50,660 bases of DNA from Gemmatimonadota bacterium (GCA_007121455.1 SKKN01000040.1:1-50660), one strand, 5' to 3'; positions 1 through 9,066 are shown, numbered from the stretch's first letter. The notes: generated from the letters alone by a model not told the origin. Numbers and translations are program-made.

Positions 1-1000
1 CCGCGAGCTCCTCGAGCCGCTCCTTCGCCCAGGCGTAACTGCGTTGGTCTCCTGTAGCTCCGGAAGCTCGCGCGATCGACCCGAGTCCGATCGTACCCGC
101 ATGACCGGCGAGCCGAGGCAGGACCTGGAAGAAGACCGACAGGGCCGGAGCGTAGTAGCCGCGCTGTAGCCAGTAGTACCCGATGTCGTGCGCGAGCTGA
201 GGCAAAAGTCGGTGCCCCGGCCCGTATGCCTTTACGGCTCTTCGGGCGTACTCCCTCGCCGTCTCTGGATTACTGCATTCCTCCTCCAACACGAAGAGGT
301 CGTGCAGGGCCATCCCTTCGACATTTCGGAGACCCTGGCGAGTGGCTCGTCGAAGCGCCTTCAGGAAGTTCCGGCGGGCGGCCGGATAGGCTCCCTTTCG
401 CCTCATCAGGTTCCCGAGCGCGATGTACGCCCGGATGTATGTGTCCCAGTCGCGGGATTGTCTACTGAGACCCACCGCCCTCTGGAGCCAGGCTTCGGCG
501 CGCGAGTGCTGAGCCCGGTCCCGTGCTGCCCGACCCATCTGGAGGGCGTACCAGGCGTCGGATGGACATGCCACTGCCGCGGCCTGATAGAACTCCACTG
601 CGGTCAACCTGCGGCCGTCCTGTTCGGCCCACCGGCCCACCCGGCTGCATGCAAGCCCCACAGTGGATGGATCGACTCGTTCCGGATTGCGGGTGACGGC
701 CGCCAACGTCATCAGCGGCTCCTCGATCTCTTCGTCCACATCCAGAGCGAGGATCTCGGCCACCCTTCGGTCGTGGAGGTTGGACGGATAGAGGTCCTCC
801 CGCTCGCCCGGGCTCGTCTGGGCCCAGGTGAGGCTGGTTCTCAACGTCCTCCACAGAAGCGTCCCGAGTTCGGATGGAAACTCCTTCAGCACGTTGAGCC
901 CCATGGGACCGGGGGACTCCGCGTCGCGCAGCAAAGGAGGAGGGACGCGCCAGTGGCGCGTCAGAGCGGGTTCAGCCCGCGTTCTCGTTTCTCTGGTCAT
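1..1000 (-). CDS. TPR-repeat protein, 3' end cut by window edge
   Basis: Reading the minus strand from an ATG at 1000 gives an uninterrupted frame to the left edge (333 codons, no stop), so the C-terminus lies outside the window. A GGAGGG Shine-Dalgarno sits 5 nt before this ATG. After a polar N-terminus, from about residue 145 the protein is a series of helical pairs of tetratricopeptide type, for example around AWYALQMGRAARDRAQ, AYIALGNLMRRKGAYPAA and DIGYYWLQRGYYAPALSVF. Such repeats form protein-protein interaction scaffolds. No signal peptide, DNA-binding or catalytic domain is visible in the part present. It is divergent from the AbgT gene at 1253, sharing the 1001-1252 intergenic region. 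The specific partner is unknown. Confidence 0.8.
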   Translation of the reverse strand, partial: MTRETRTRAEPALTRHWRVPPPLLRDAESPGPMGLNVLKEFPSELGTLLWRTLRTSLTWAQTSPGEREDLYPSNLHDRRVAEILALDVDEEIEEPLMTLAAVTRNPERVDPSTVGLACSRVGRWAEQDGRRLTAVEFYQAAAVACPSDAWYALQMGRAARDRAQHSRAEAWLQRAVGLSRQSRDWDTYIRAYIALGNLMRRKGAYPAARRNFLKALRRATRQGLRNVEGMALHDLFVLEEECSNPETAREYARRAVKAYGPGHRLLPQLAHDIGYYWLQRGYYAPALSVFFQVLPRLAGHAGTIGLGSIARASGATGDQRSYAWAKERLEELA

Positions 1001-1252
1001 CGGCCCTCCGTGCCGCCGGGAAATAGTTTCCATCGAATAAACAAGATACCACCACCCGGAAAGAAAGGTTCTCTTCGCTCGAGTCGCAAGCAGAGTGTGC
1101 GTGGGGCAGGGTCGAGCGCAACCGCTTCGACGCTTTCCCCTCCGGCGTCCGGATGTTATCAGTCGGAGCCGGAACCGCTTCGCCCAAGGAGGGAGCGGAA
1201 TGCGTCCGCTCCGGGCCGGCTTGGTGCCCGGAGCTCGGGAGAGGGGGAGCGC

Positions 1253-2788
1253 ATGAACAAGCCGGGAACGGACGTACGGGGCGGGGAGTCAGGATGGGTG
1301 GATCGCGCCCTCGACTTCGTCGAACGCTCGGGTAACCGGCTCCCGGATCCGATTACGCTCTTCGTCATCTTCATGTTCCTCGTGCTCGGCGTGTCGTGGC
1401 TCGCCGCGGTCCTGGACTGGATGGCCGTGCATCCCGGCACCGGAGAGGAAATCCGGGCGGTCAACCTCGTTACTGCCGAGAGCCTCCAGCAGATCCTCGT
1501 GGAGATGCCCCGCACCTTCACCGACTTTCCACCTCTGGGGCTCGTTCTGGTGGTGATGATCGGTATCGGTGTCGCGGAGCGGAGCGGTCTGATCGAGACG
1601 GCATTGAAGGCTTTCGTCCGAAGCGTTCCGGGGTGGCTCGTGACCTCCGCGATCGTTCTGGCGGGCCTCCTCTCGAGCATGGCCGTCGACGCGGGATACG
1701 TCGTCTTGATTCCTCTGGGAGCTGTCATCTTCCATGGAATGGGACGTCATCCCATCGCCGGCCTCGCGGCCGCGTTTGCCGGCGTTTCGGGAGGCTTCAG
1801 CTCGAACCTCCTGCTCACTGCCCTCGATCCTCTCCTCGCGAGCTTCACCGAGCCTGCCGCCCGTCTACTGGACCCCGGATATGAGGTTCATGCAACGGCG
1901 AACTGGTGGCTCATGATCGCCCTGGTTCCGGTCTTCACCGTGGCGGGCACGTGGATCACCGAAAAGGTGCTCGAACCGAGGTTGGGCGAGTACACCGGCG
2001 ACCTCGAAGTGGAGGAGGGTGAGGATCTTTCGAAGGAGGAGGTGAGGGGCCTGTGGGCCGCGGGGTTCGTGCTCCTCGCCAGCCTCCTCCTCATCGCCTG
2101 GATGGCGGCTCCGGCCGACGGGGTGCTTCGGGGTCCCGAAGGGGAGATCGCGCCGCTGCTGAACAGCATCGTCGCTTTGATGCTCTTCGTGTTCTTCCTG
2201 CCCGGCCTCGCATACGGCATCGTGACCCGCAAGGTGCGAAGCGACAAGGATGTGGCGGAGATGACGTCGGAGACGATGGGGAGCATGGGGGCCTACATCG
2301 TCCTCGCCTTCGTCGCCGCGCACTTCATCGCCTTCTTCAACTGGTCCAACCTCGGTCTGATTCTGGCCATCAGTGGAGCGGACCTGCTTCAGGGAGTCGG
2401 TTTCACCGGGGTCCCGCTTCTCGTCGCCTTCGTGGGCGTTTCTGCCTTCATCAACCTTTTCATCGGAAGCGCCTCGGCGAAGTGGGCGGTGATGGCACCG
2501 GTCTTCGTTCCGATGCTGATGTTGATGGAATTCTCCCCGGAGTTGACGCAGGCGGGGTACCGAATCGGGGATTCGGTGACGAACATTCTCACCCCCCTTC
2601 TTCCGTACTACCCTCTGGTGATCATCTTCGCTCAGAAGTACGAGAAGGACATTGGGATCGGTACGATCATCTCCGCCATGCTTCCGTACTCGGTCGCGTT
2701 CACGCTCCTCGCGGTCCCGTTGCTCGTATTCTGGGTCCTTCTCGGAATCCCGCTCGGGCCCGAAGCTCCGAGCTACTACATGCCGTGA
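1253..2788 (+). CDS. AbgT family transporter
   Basis: A 511-residue polytopic inner-membrane protein of the AbgT family (the group of E. coli AbgT, p-aminobenzoyl-glutamate uptake, and MtrF-type sulfonamide/PABA exporters). It starts at the ATG at 1253 behind a GGGGGAG ribosome site; the open frame runs upstream to 188 but that part is antisense to the TPR gene. The N-terminal stretch ending FVERSGNRLPDPITLFVIF is characteristic, followed by about a dozen hydrophobic segments, a polar loop near residues 245-265, and a late segment with GDSVTNILTPLLPYYPLV resembling the conserved C-terminal hairpin of the family. Family members are proton-motive-force driven. No abgA/abgB hydrolase lies beside it, so substrate and direction cannot be told, although a secreted M14 carboxypeptidase is encoded convergently just downstream. 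Confidence 0.9.
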   Translation: MNKPGTDVRGGESGWVDRALDFVERSGNRLPDPITLFVIFMFLVLGVSWLAAVLDWMAVHPGTGEEIRAVNLVTAESLQQILVEMPRTFTDFPPLGLVLVVMIGIGVAERSGLIETALKAFVRSVPGWLVTSAIVLAGLLSSMAVDAGYVVLIPLGAVIFHGMGRHPIAGLAAAFAGVSGGFSSNLLLTALDPLLASFTEPAARLLDPGYEVHATANWWLMIALVPVFTVAGTWITEKVLEPRLGEYTGDLEVEEGEDLSKEEVRGLWAAGFVLLASLLLIAWMAAPADGVLRGPEGEIAPLLNSIVALMLFVFFLPGLAYGIVTRKVRSDKDVAEMTSETMGSMGAYIVLAFVAAHFIAFFNWSNLGLILAISGADLLQGVGFTGVPLLVAFVGVSAFINLFIGSASAKWAVMAPVFVPMLMLMEFSPELTQAGYRIGDSVTNILTPLLPYYPLVIIFAQKYEKDIGIGTIISAMLPYSVAFTLLAVPLLVFWVLLGIPLGPEAPSYYMP

Positions 2789-2839
2789 GGGAGTTCGGCT
2801 CGTGACGGCTGCAGGACGTCGCGGAGCTCTTCGGCGTCG

Positions 2840-4384
2840 TCAGGGAACTCGAAGAACCGGGAAGGGGCCAGGCTCGAGGAGGTCGCGAAAGGCGTCGTAC
2901 TGGTAGAGGGAATGCATCGACTCCGGGTCGAGCGCGGTAGCAACGAGGAGTCCGGCCGGCTGTGCGGTGGGAATCATCAGGTCCCCCGGACGGGCGCGGA
3001 AGAGGATCTCCTCCGTATGGACCTCCGGCAGGGTGACCGTGCCCTCGAGCGTCTCCGTGACGAAGCCTTCCACGACGATCCGCTGCGCCCGAAGTTCCTC
3101 GCCCTCCTCGAGCTCCGTCGCGCTCACGCCATGACGAGCGAGAAGGTCCTGCAGGCCCGGGTGCGACGCCGGGATCACATACGCGCGGGGGAGCGGGATC
3201 GTCCGGCGGGGGGCGACGAGCGGCCGATACTCCTCGATCTCGGCAACGACCGTATCGCCCACGATCCAGGATTCGCCATCTCGTCGCACCTCTTCGACCG
3301 GAATGCGGAGCGACCCCCCACTCGACTCGCGACTCATCGTGAGGACGATCTCCTCCACCTTTCCATCCGTGACCTCCCGGCGCGCGGATCGTACTGTCCC
3401 CAACACCTCTTCGTGGTGGAAGGCGAGGAAGCGGAGCAATGCCTCCATCGCGAGGTGCTGGCCACGGGCTCTGCGCTCGATGTCCTCGGCGGGCGTGCGG
3501 CCACGCCGCCCCTCGTAAATGAACGAGAGGCTGTTGAGTATGGCGAAGCCCTGACGGCCATCGTTCACGTTCGTCGTGCTGTAGCGGATCCCCTCGGGAG
3601 TCCCGATGAGGTAGTTGTGTGCAGTGAATCCCCGCTCCTCGAGAAAGTCCACGGCGAAAGAGAGGAACCCTTCCTCGGCGAGCCGTCGGACCGCCGGCCG
3701 GGTGTTCAGGTTCGTCGGCAGGCCGATCTGCTCGTCGAAGAGGCGAAGCCAACCCCGCTCCAGCCAGGACCCGCTCCACGGCGAATATTCATGGAGGTCC
3801 ACCGTGACCTCGGGATTCCATCGATGGAAGAGCTCTCTGAGGAGGCCTACTTCCGGCGCGTCGAGGATGAGGTGGCTTCGGTTGAGATCCTGCCCGAGTG
3901 CGTTCTGTCGCTCGTGACGCTCTGCTCCGTCCGGGTTCACCTGCGGGACCATGAGAAGATCGACAGATCTCAGGGGCTCGTCGTATTCTCCCACCGCCAG
4001 GTCACGGGCGAGCGCGAGCATCGCCTCCTTCCCCGAGGGCTCGTTCCCGTGCTGCTGCGCGAAGAGGAGGGCCACCAGCCGATGTTCCCGGTCTGCTCCG
4101 AACGGACCGGTGCTGACCTTCAGGTACGGGATCCGCCTCCCCTCTACGGAGCTCCCCAGGGTGTGCACCGAGATGCGATCGGAGCTTTCCGCCAGGCTCT
4201 CCAGGAAGGAGACGAGCTCGGAGTGGGAGGTGAGCCGCTCGAACCCATTCGCTTCCAGTGGCGTCTCCTGGGCGGTCATCGGAGCGGCGTCGATGGTCGT
4301 AAACGCGACGATGCCGGCGAGGAGGGCTCGGAGGAGGGTCGAGCTCCCCCGCCGGGGTCGCTGCTCGACTTCAGGCTTGCTCAT
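2840..4384 (-). CDS. M14 family zinc carboxypeptidase, secreted
   Basis: A 514-residue zinc metallopeptidase of the M14 (carboxypeptidase A-like) family. The N-terminus has RPRR followed by a hydrophobic stretch and a likely cleavage after MTA-Q near residue 39, so export to periplasm or outside is expected. Metal ligands are visible: H112 and E115 in QQHGNEPSG, and H198 in DLHEY; E291 in FIYEGRRG is the probable general base. After the catalytic domain, residues from about 330 to 514 form a beta-rich extension without recognised identity. The start overlaps the end of the upstream acyltransferase gene by 14 bases, implying translational coupling. Substrate is unpredicted: peptides or peptidoglycan side chains are both possible in this family. 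Confidence 0.88.
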   Translation of the reverse strand: MSKPEVEQRPRRGSSTLLRALLAGIVAFTTIDAAPMTAQETPLEANGFERLTSHSELVSFLESLAESSDRISVHTLGSSVEGRRIPYLKVSTGPFGADREHRLVALLFAQQHGNEPSGKEAMLALARDLAVGEYDEPLRSVDLLMVPQVNPDGAERHERQNALGQDLNRSHLILDAPEVGLLRELFHRWNPEVTVDLHEYSPWSGSWLERGWLRLFDEQIGLPTNLNTRPAVRRLAEEGFLSFAVDFLEERGFTAHNYLIGTPEGIRYSTTNVNDGRQGFAILNSLSFIYEGRRGRTPAEDIERRARGQHLAMEALLRFLAFHHEEVLGTVRSARREVTDGKVEEIVLTMSRESSGGSLRIPVEEVRRDGESWIVGDTVVAEIEEYRPLVAPRRTIPLPRAYVIPASHPGLQDLLARHGVSATELEEGEELRAQRIVVEGFVTETLEGTVTLPEVHTEEILFRARPGDLMIPTAQPAGLLVATALDPESMHSLYQYDAFRDLLEPGPFPVLRVP

Positions 4385-5738
4385 GTCTCACCTCCTCGCT
4401 CTCAAGGGGTTCGTCCACCGTCGGGTTCAAGCTCTGGCGGAGGCTGGACAGGCGGGAAGCCAGGTCGCGCTGGCGAACCAACAGCCGCGTCCGGATGTCG
4501 CTCCGTTCCCTGAGCAGGACGAACCGGCGGAGGTCCGCAATGGCGTTCCCCCAGCGGCCGTGCGTCCCGCACATCGCGAGCCCGAGGATCGGCAGCACGA
4601 GGAGTACGCCTGCAGCAGCGGCCCAACTCCATGATCGGAACGCCCAGATCGCGAGGAGGAGCGCCCATCCCGTGAAGGCGATGGTCCCGCCGATGACCTT
4701 GTACGAAGCGCGTACCTCCGGGCTGAGCTCCATGCGTTCCTCGACCAGTCCGACGAAATGCAGGGGTGCCCAGAAGATGAGGCCGCCCAGGAGAGCCAGG
4801 GGGGCGAGAAGTCCGAAGAAAAACACGTTCCGGAAGATCCAGCGGAGGGCAACGGTGGCAGGAGGTACGGAGCGGAGGTCCTCCGGGCGAAGGTGAAGGT
4901 GTGAAAGCACCCGGTCGTGCCGCTGAACGTCCCTCGCCAGGTCCTCCCACTCGGGCGAGCCGCCTCGCCGCATCGACGCGAGGTCGCTGCCGATCTTCCG
5001 CCTCCGGCGGAGTTGTTCCTCCGGGGCGCTTCCCCCGCCCGCTTCGGCAGCGTCGACCCTCTCCACCGCTTCCACGAGGGGTACGTCCTCCCATCGCTCC
5101 AGGTTCAAGGTGACCTCGGTGAGGCACTCGCCGATCCGGCGGGTCAGTTCCCGAACCGTATCCGGGCCGAGATCCGGCGTCGGGGAGGCGAGATCATCCC
5201 ACTCCACCTCCTTGCCCACGAGAGCAAGGGCCTCGGAGCGAAAATGCTCCTTCGCACGGAACGTGAGTCCCACCGGGATGATCGGAAACGTTCCGCCCAT
5301 GGTCCTTGCCGCACCCAGCGCGATTCGCGCCGCTCCGGTCTTCAGCGGTGCAAGGGAAGGCCCCCCGTGGCTCAGCCCCTCCGGGAAGATCCCGACCGCG
5401 GCACCTTCCTCCGCCAGCGCTCTCCAGACCGCTTCGAAGGTGTCCTCGTTCTGCGTGATCAGCCTGGGGTGGTCCACTCGTCGGTAGATGGGAATCGCGC
5501 CCATTCCCCGTACGAACCACCCGAGCCCGGGATGCTGGAAGAGCGGTGCGCGCGCCAGGAAGCGGACCGGGCGCCGCGCCGCCAAACCTACGAGCGCTGG
5601 ATCCAGAAGGGAATTCGGGTGGTTCGCGACAAGCAGGACCGGACCTCGAGGGGGCACCGGGTCCCCCGCTACCGAGACCCGGTAGTAGGCTCTCGCGAGG
5701 AGGACCGAAAAATGGTGGTAGAGGCGCTTTGACCCCAT
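4371..5738 (-). CDS. PlsC-type lysophospholipid acyltransferase
   Basis: A 455-residue membrane acyltransferase of the GPAT/AGPAT superfamily, expected to transfer an acyl chain to a glycerol-phosphate type acceptor. The catalytic histidine block reads NHPNSLLD (H40, D46), the HPN variant with five residues between His and Asp rather than the usual four. The acceptor-binding block FPEG is at 118-121. The C-terminal half is unusual for a minimal PlsC: it carries about three predicted membrane spans between residues 290 and 400, then a polar, helical tail rich in Arg and Glu. It is the first gene of a two-gene unit with the M14 peptidase. Exact acceptor specificity is not readable; it may act on a special lipid rather than in core phosphatidate synthesis. 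Confidence 0.85.
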   Translation of the reverse strand: MGSKRLYHHFSVLLARAYYRVSVAGDPVPPRGPVLLVANHPNSLLDPALVGLAARRPVRFLARAPLFQHPGLGWFVRGMGAIPIYRRVDHPRLITQNEDTFEAVWRALAEEGAAVGIFPEGLSHGGPSLAPLKTGAARIALGAARTMGGTFPIIPVGLTFRAKEHFRSEALALVGKEVEWDDLASPTPDLGPDTVRELTRRIGECLTEVTLNLERWEDVPLVEAVERVDAAEAGGGSAPEEQLRRRRKIGSDLASMRRGGSPEWEDLARDVQRHDRVLSHLHLRPEDLRSVPPATVALRWIFRNVFFFGLLAPLALLGGLIFWAPLHFVGLVEERMELSPEVRASYKVIGGTIAFTGWALLLAIWAFRSWSWAAAAGVLLVLPILGLAMCGTHGRWGNAIADLRRFVLLRERSDIRTRLLVRQRDLASRLSSLRQSLNPTVDEPLESEEVRHEQA

Positions 5739-5806
5739 GCCGGAACCGCGGGTCAGGGGAAATGTCGGATCAGCATCGAGAAGACGTAAGGATGCGCGCC
5801 GGTCGG

Positions 5807-7666
5807 TCAGGGGTCAACGTGGGGGCGCTCCCGGTCGTCGACCAGGGCTCGAATCTCGTCCGGGGCCGCCAAGGCATTGCCGGGGATCTCTTCCAGCTCG
5901 ATCCGGTCCACGGACATCGACTGGTCCCGACCCATGATGCGCTGGCGCATTCGCACCGGGAAGCGGAGGCCGTCCACGTCCCGGTACTCCTCGTAGACCA
6001 CGGAGACGCTCACCGGCCCGAGTTCGGTCACCTGCGTCGACTCGGTGGCAAGGAGGAGCCCCGTAGTCGTCGAGTAGCAGTCGCTCGTTTCCCGGCCCGA
6101 CGTCCAGCGGATCTCGATCCTGTAGCACACCTTTCCGTCGACCTCGTCGCAACCGGTTGTCACCGCATCGTCGATGAGGCTTTCGTCACGGAGAGCCCGG
6201 AGAACGGAGGCCTGGTCCGCGAGCTGGGCCGCCTCTTCCCCTTCGAGGAGCCGCGGACCGGTCACGGGGTTCACGGACCAGGCGTACTCTCCATCGAAGC
6301 CCGCCAGCACCTCTCCAATCCCGGCGACCTCCGTCCGCATCAGCATCCGGTCCGGAGGGGAGCGGAGAACGGAGTAGTTTCCTTCCAGACCGCCCAACTC
6401 GATCCGTCCCTCCGTGCGGACGCCGGCCACCTCGAGGTGTCGGCTGCGACCGCCGATCGCGGCGACGTACCGGTCGAACACTTCTCGAGGAGGCGGAAGC
6501 ATTTCTCCGCTCTCTTCTGCCTCTAACTGGGAGGAGACATCCTCCCCGAACTTCGGGATGGGACGGAGTGAGTGGTCGAGTTCGATCGTCACTCCCTGCA
6601 GGCCGCCCCGATCTTGAACGTCCGGGAATCGTGCATCGCCGATGACCACCTGGTGTCCACCGGCGGTCTCTCGGACCCGGAAGAAGGGAAAGCGGGACCA
6701 GGTGAGGTAGCGTCGGGCCTCGGGTGCCTGGCGAGCGGCCGCGACCACCGGTCCGTCGGCTCCCCGGTCGATCGGAGGATGCTTCCGAACGACCCGAGGC
6801 TCGTGGAGCCAGTGGAAGTTCCCCCTCAGGTAGCGGTCCGACGTCTCGACCACGAAGGAGCCCGCCATGGGGTTGGCCGGTTCCGGGGCCACCATCACCC
6901 GCCGAACGGTCACTTCCGACTCCGTGAAGTGCGCTTGGACCAGCGCGGCTGCCGCCTGTGCCTGCGCCACCATGCCCGCGATGTACACGCAGGCTCCGAC
7001 CGTGCAGGCTCGCGCCCACCGCATCCTACGGTACGGATCCGCGGGCATCGCACCGGCGACTATGCGGGTGACGACGAGCCCGATGATGCCGAGAGCCCAT
7101 ATGAGCTTTGCTCCAACGGGGATGGGAGCGATGAGCACGACCGCCGTGAGGACACCCCCGAAGAGGCCCCACGCTACCTGGGCGCGGGCCGAACCGGAGA
7201 AGACGAGGAAGGAGGCTCCCCCGAGGAGAAGCCAGAGCCACGGATCGATGATGAAGAGCGCGTCGCCATAGAACCACCGGCCGTCGAACGGCATCAGCCA
7301 CCGCATCCCATAGGTGTTCAGCCAATCGAGGGCCGGGTGCGTCCAGACACCCAGGGTCGCAAGCGCGAGCACGGGCCAGGGACGCGCGCGCTGCTGTGCG
7401 TCGGGGCTCCTACGGCGTCGGGCGAGCCGGTCCCAGAGGAGAATGGCTCCCGCCACGATGAAAGGGAGCACCACGAGAGCGAGGATTCCGTGGGTGACTC
7501 CTCGACGCCATTCCAGGGCGACGTACGGCCCGAAGAACTGTGCGACGATATCGATGTCTGGGGCGTTGGCGGCGAGCACGAGCGTCGCTGTCGCCAGAGG
7601 AGTGATCCGGCGCATGCCGCTCGCGGAGAGCGAGGCTCCTGCCAATGTGTGGGCGATCGGATCCAC
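5807..7666 (-). CDS. YdjM-type membrane metal-dependent hydrolase fused to LolA-like domain
   Basis: A single uninterrupted 619-residue frame holds two modules. Residues 1 to about 240 match the YdjM/DUF457 membrane-bound metal-dependent hydrolase family: H6 in MDPIAHTLAG, PDID at 36-39, RGVTHG at 55-60 and THPALDW at 109-115, with several membrane spans. Residues 240-390 are the extracytoplasmic part found in longer YdjM relatives. From about 392 on, PREVFDRYVAAIGG starts a beta-rich domain like those in outer-membrane lipoprotein-sorting (LolA/LolB-fold) proteins, with a later segment VVYEEYRDVDGLRFPVRM typical of such proteins in this kind of bacterium. The combination suggests a membrane enzyme with a lipid-handling module. 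It is divergent from the UppP-like gene at 7924. The domain boundary is approximate. Confidence 0.78.
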   Translation of the reverse strand: MDPIAHTLAGASLSASGMRRITPLATATLVLAANAPDIDIVAQFFGPYVALEWRRGVTHGILALVVLPFIVAGAILLWDRLARRRRSPDAQQRARPWPVLALATLGVWTHPALDWLNTYGMRWLMPFDGRWFYGDALFIIDPWLWLLLGGASFLVFSGSARAQVAWGLFGGVLTAVVLIAPIPVGAKLIWALGIIGLVVTRIVAGAMPADPYRRMRWARACTVGACVYIAGMVAQAQAAAALVQAHFTESEVTVRRVMVAPEPANPMAGSFVVETSDRYLRGNFHWLHEPRVVRKHPPIDRGADGPVVAAARQAPEARRYLTWSRFPFFRVRETAGGHQVVIGDARFPDVQDRGGLQGVTIELDHSLRPIPKFGEDVSSQLEAEESGEMLPPPREVFDRYVAAIGGRSRHLEVAGVRTEGRIELGGLEGNYSVLRSPPDRMLMRTEVAGIGEVLAGFDGEYAWSVNPVTGPRLLEGEEAAQLADQASVLRALRDESLIDDAVTTGCDEVDGKVCYRIEIRWTSGRETSDCYSTTTGLLLATESTQVTELGPVSVSVVYEEYRDVDGLRFPVRMRQRIMGRDQSMSVDRIELEEIPGNALAAPDEIRALVDDRERPHVDP

Positions 7667-7923
7667 GATGCTGCGCGTTCTCCAGCGTGCGTCCCGGGTC
7701 GTTTTGAGGAAAGGGGTTCTTCGCCTGGCCGGGAGCCGGTGCGAAGATTAGGCCCGCCCGACGTCGGGAACAAGAAATGAGGCGCGGATTTCCCCGTCTG
7801 CAGAAGACACAGTAGGATTCAACCTGCGGCACCTGCAGGCTGAGCTGGGGAGCTTCCGGGAAATGACGATGAGGAGCACGGCCGTGGACCCTTCCGAGTG
7901 AAGGCAGACGTGGGGATGGGGGT

Positions 7924-8808
7924 ATGACGTTCTGGGAATCTGTCCTCCTGGGGGTGATCCAGGGGATCTTCATGTTCTTTCCGGTGAGCTCGACGAGCCA
8001 CCTCGTCCTCACCCAGCACTTCCTGATCCAACAGGGGTCCGCACTGCCGTCTCCGGACCTTCCGGAGATGATCCTCTTCGACCTCATGGTGCATGTGGGC
8101 ACGCTGGTGTCCATGGCCGTGGTCTTCCGGAAGAGCCTTGCCGCCTTCATTCGATCCCTGACCTCCGGGCTATCCCGCGGCTTCTCCGGACCGAGCAGGA
8201 TTCGCGAGCGACTCACACTCCGCCTTACGCTTCTCGGCTTGCTCTCGGTGGCCGTCACCGGGCTCATCGGCTTTCCCCTGAAGTCACGCTTCGAGGTCGT
8301 GTTCGGCCAACCCGCGATCATTTCCGGCACGCTCGCGGTGACAGGGTTGCTTCTCTGGTGGACCGACGTCCTTCCCCCGAGGAAGGTCGGTCTGCGGCAG
8401 ATCGGCATCGGCACGGCGATCCTGATCGGGGCTGCTCAGGGATTCGCACTTCTCCCCGGACTCAGCCGGAGCGGGGTGACGATCGCGGTGGCGCTCTTCG
8501 CCGGCCTCAGACGGCGCTGGGCGGCGGAATACAGCTTTTTCATCGCATTTCCGACGATCCTCGGCGCGACCCTGCTGCAGGGCATCGAGGTCGCGGGTGC
8601 CGGCGGAATCGAGGGGGTGAGCGTCTGGAGCTTCCTGGTGGGGTTCGTGGTCTCGGCCGTCGTCGGAATCTTCGCGCTCCTCGTCGTCCTGCGTCTGCTC
8701 TACCGGGCCCGCTTCCGTTTCTTCGCCTACTACGTGTGGGTCCTGGCCGCGTTCATCGCGGTGGGGGTCTACCTGGGATGGCTTCCAGCCGATCTCTTTC
8801 CCCACTGA
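7924..8808 (+). CDS. Undecaprenyl-diphosphatase UppP homologue with altered active site
   Basis: A 294-residue polytopic membrane protein of the UppP/BacA family, which recycles undecaprenyl diphosphate to the monophosphate carrier for cell-wall synthesis. The second conserved block, PGLSRSGVT, is intact and so are the SSTSH serines and H26. The first block is changed: the canonical (E/Q)xxxE, E17 and E21 in E. coli, reads QGIFM here, with Q13 acceptable but M17 where the second essential Glu should be. The DNA (cag ggg atc ttc atg) shows no sign of a shift. The overall length is only slightly longer than usual, with an extra hydrophilic stretch near residues 38-46. It may be a divergent paralogue with another activity or none; the family assignment is firm, the activity is not. 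Confidence 0.82.
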   Translation: MTFWESVLLGVIQGIFMFFPVSSTSHLVLTQHFLIQQGSALPSPDLPEMILFDLMVHVGTLVSMAVVFRKSLAAFIRSLTSGLSRGFSGPSRIRERLTLRLTLLGLLSVAVTGLIGFPLKSRFEVVFGQPAIISGTLAVTGLLLWWTDVLPPRKVGLRQIGIGTAILIGAAQGFALLPGLSRSGVTIAVALFAGLRRRWAAEYSFFIAFPTILGATLLQGIEVAGAGGIEGVSVWSFLVGFVVSAVVGIFALLVVLRLLYRARFRFFAYYVWVLAAFIAVGVYLGWLPADLFPH

Positions 8809-8847
8809 CCGTCGGCGGTCCCGGTCAAGCGGCGCCGGCGCTCCCAC

Positions 8848-9066
8848 TCAGGTTTCAAGGGTCCTCCGGTCCAGCACGGTCGTCCTATCGCACGCGCCGC
8901 AGACCAACCAGAGCCGCCGGCGAACGTAGGAGACGCCTTCCGGGGGATCGATCTCCCTGGCGGCCAGGGCCGTGCCACAGCGCGGGCATTCGAAAGAACC
9001 GCCCGCCCTGATGTGCGCAGTGAGACGTGCCTTTTCATCCGGTGTGAACGGTCTCCTCTCGGTCAT
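8848..9066 (-). CDS. Small zinc-ribbon protein
   Basis: A 72-residue protein with two CxxC knuckles, CPRCGTAL and CGACDRT, about 30 residues apart, which together should bind one zinc ion in a ribbon fold. The N-terminal 25 residues are charged and helical (TPDEKARLTAHIRAGG). I chose the ATG at 9066, behind GGAAG; the frame stays open to 9294 but the extra residues look like translated non-coding sequence. It lies convergent to the UppP-like gene. Function is unknown; nucleic-acid or protein binding is usual for such ribbons. Confidence 0.65.
   Translation of the reverse strand: MTERRPFTPDEKARLTAHIRAGGSFECPRCGTALAAREIDPPEGVSYVRRRLWLVCGACDRTTVLDRRTLET

Noticed and set aside
188-1252. N-terminal extension of the AbgT reading frame
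   Set aside because: It is antisense to the well-formed TPR gene, has no resemblance to transporter sequence, and a good start with ribosome site is at 1253.
2912-4513. 533-residue plus-strand open frame opposite the M14 gene
   Set aside because: It is a shadow of the M14 coding strand: Arg/Glu/His-rich with no motif, while the minus strand has all zinc ligands.
6572-7780. 402-residue plus-strand open frame opposite the YdjM fusion gene
   Set aside because: Composition (Arg, Gly, Asp, Glu rich, no hydrophobic core) is that of antisense translation; the minus strand holds recognised domains.
7924-8808. UppP catalytic change as a sequencing frameshift
   Set aside because: The reading frame is continuous and flanking conserved residues FFPVSSTSH follow in phase, so a substitution fits better than a shift.
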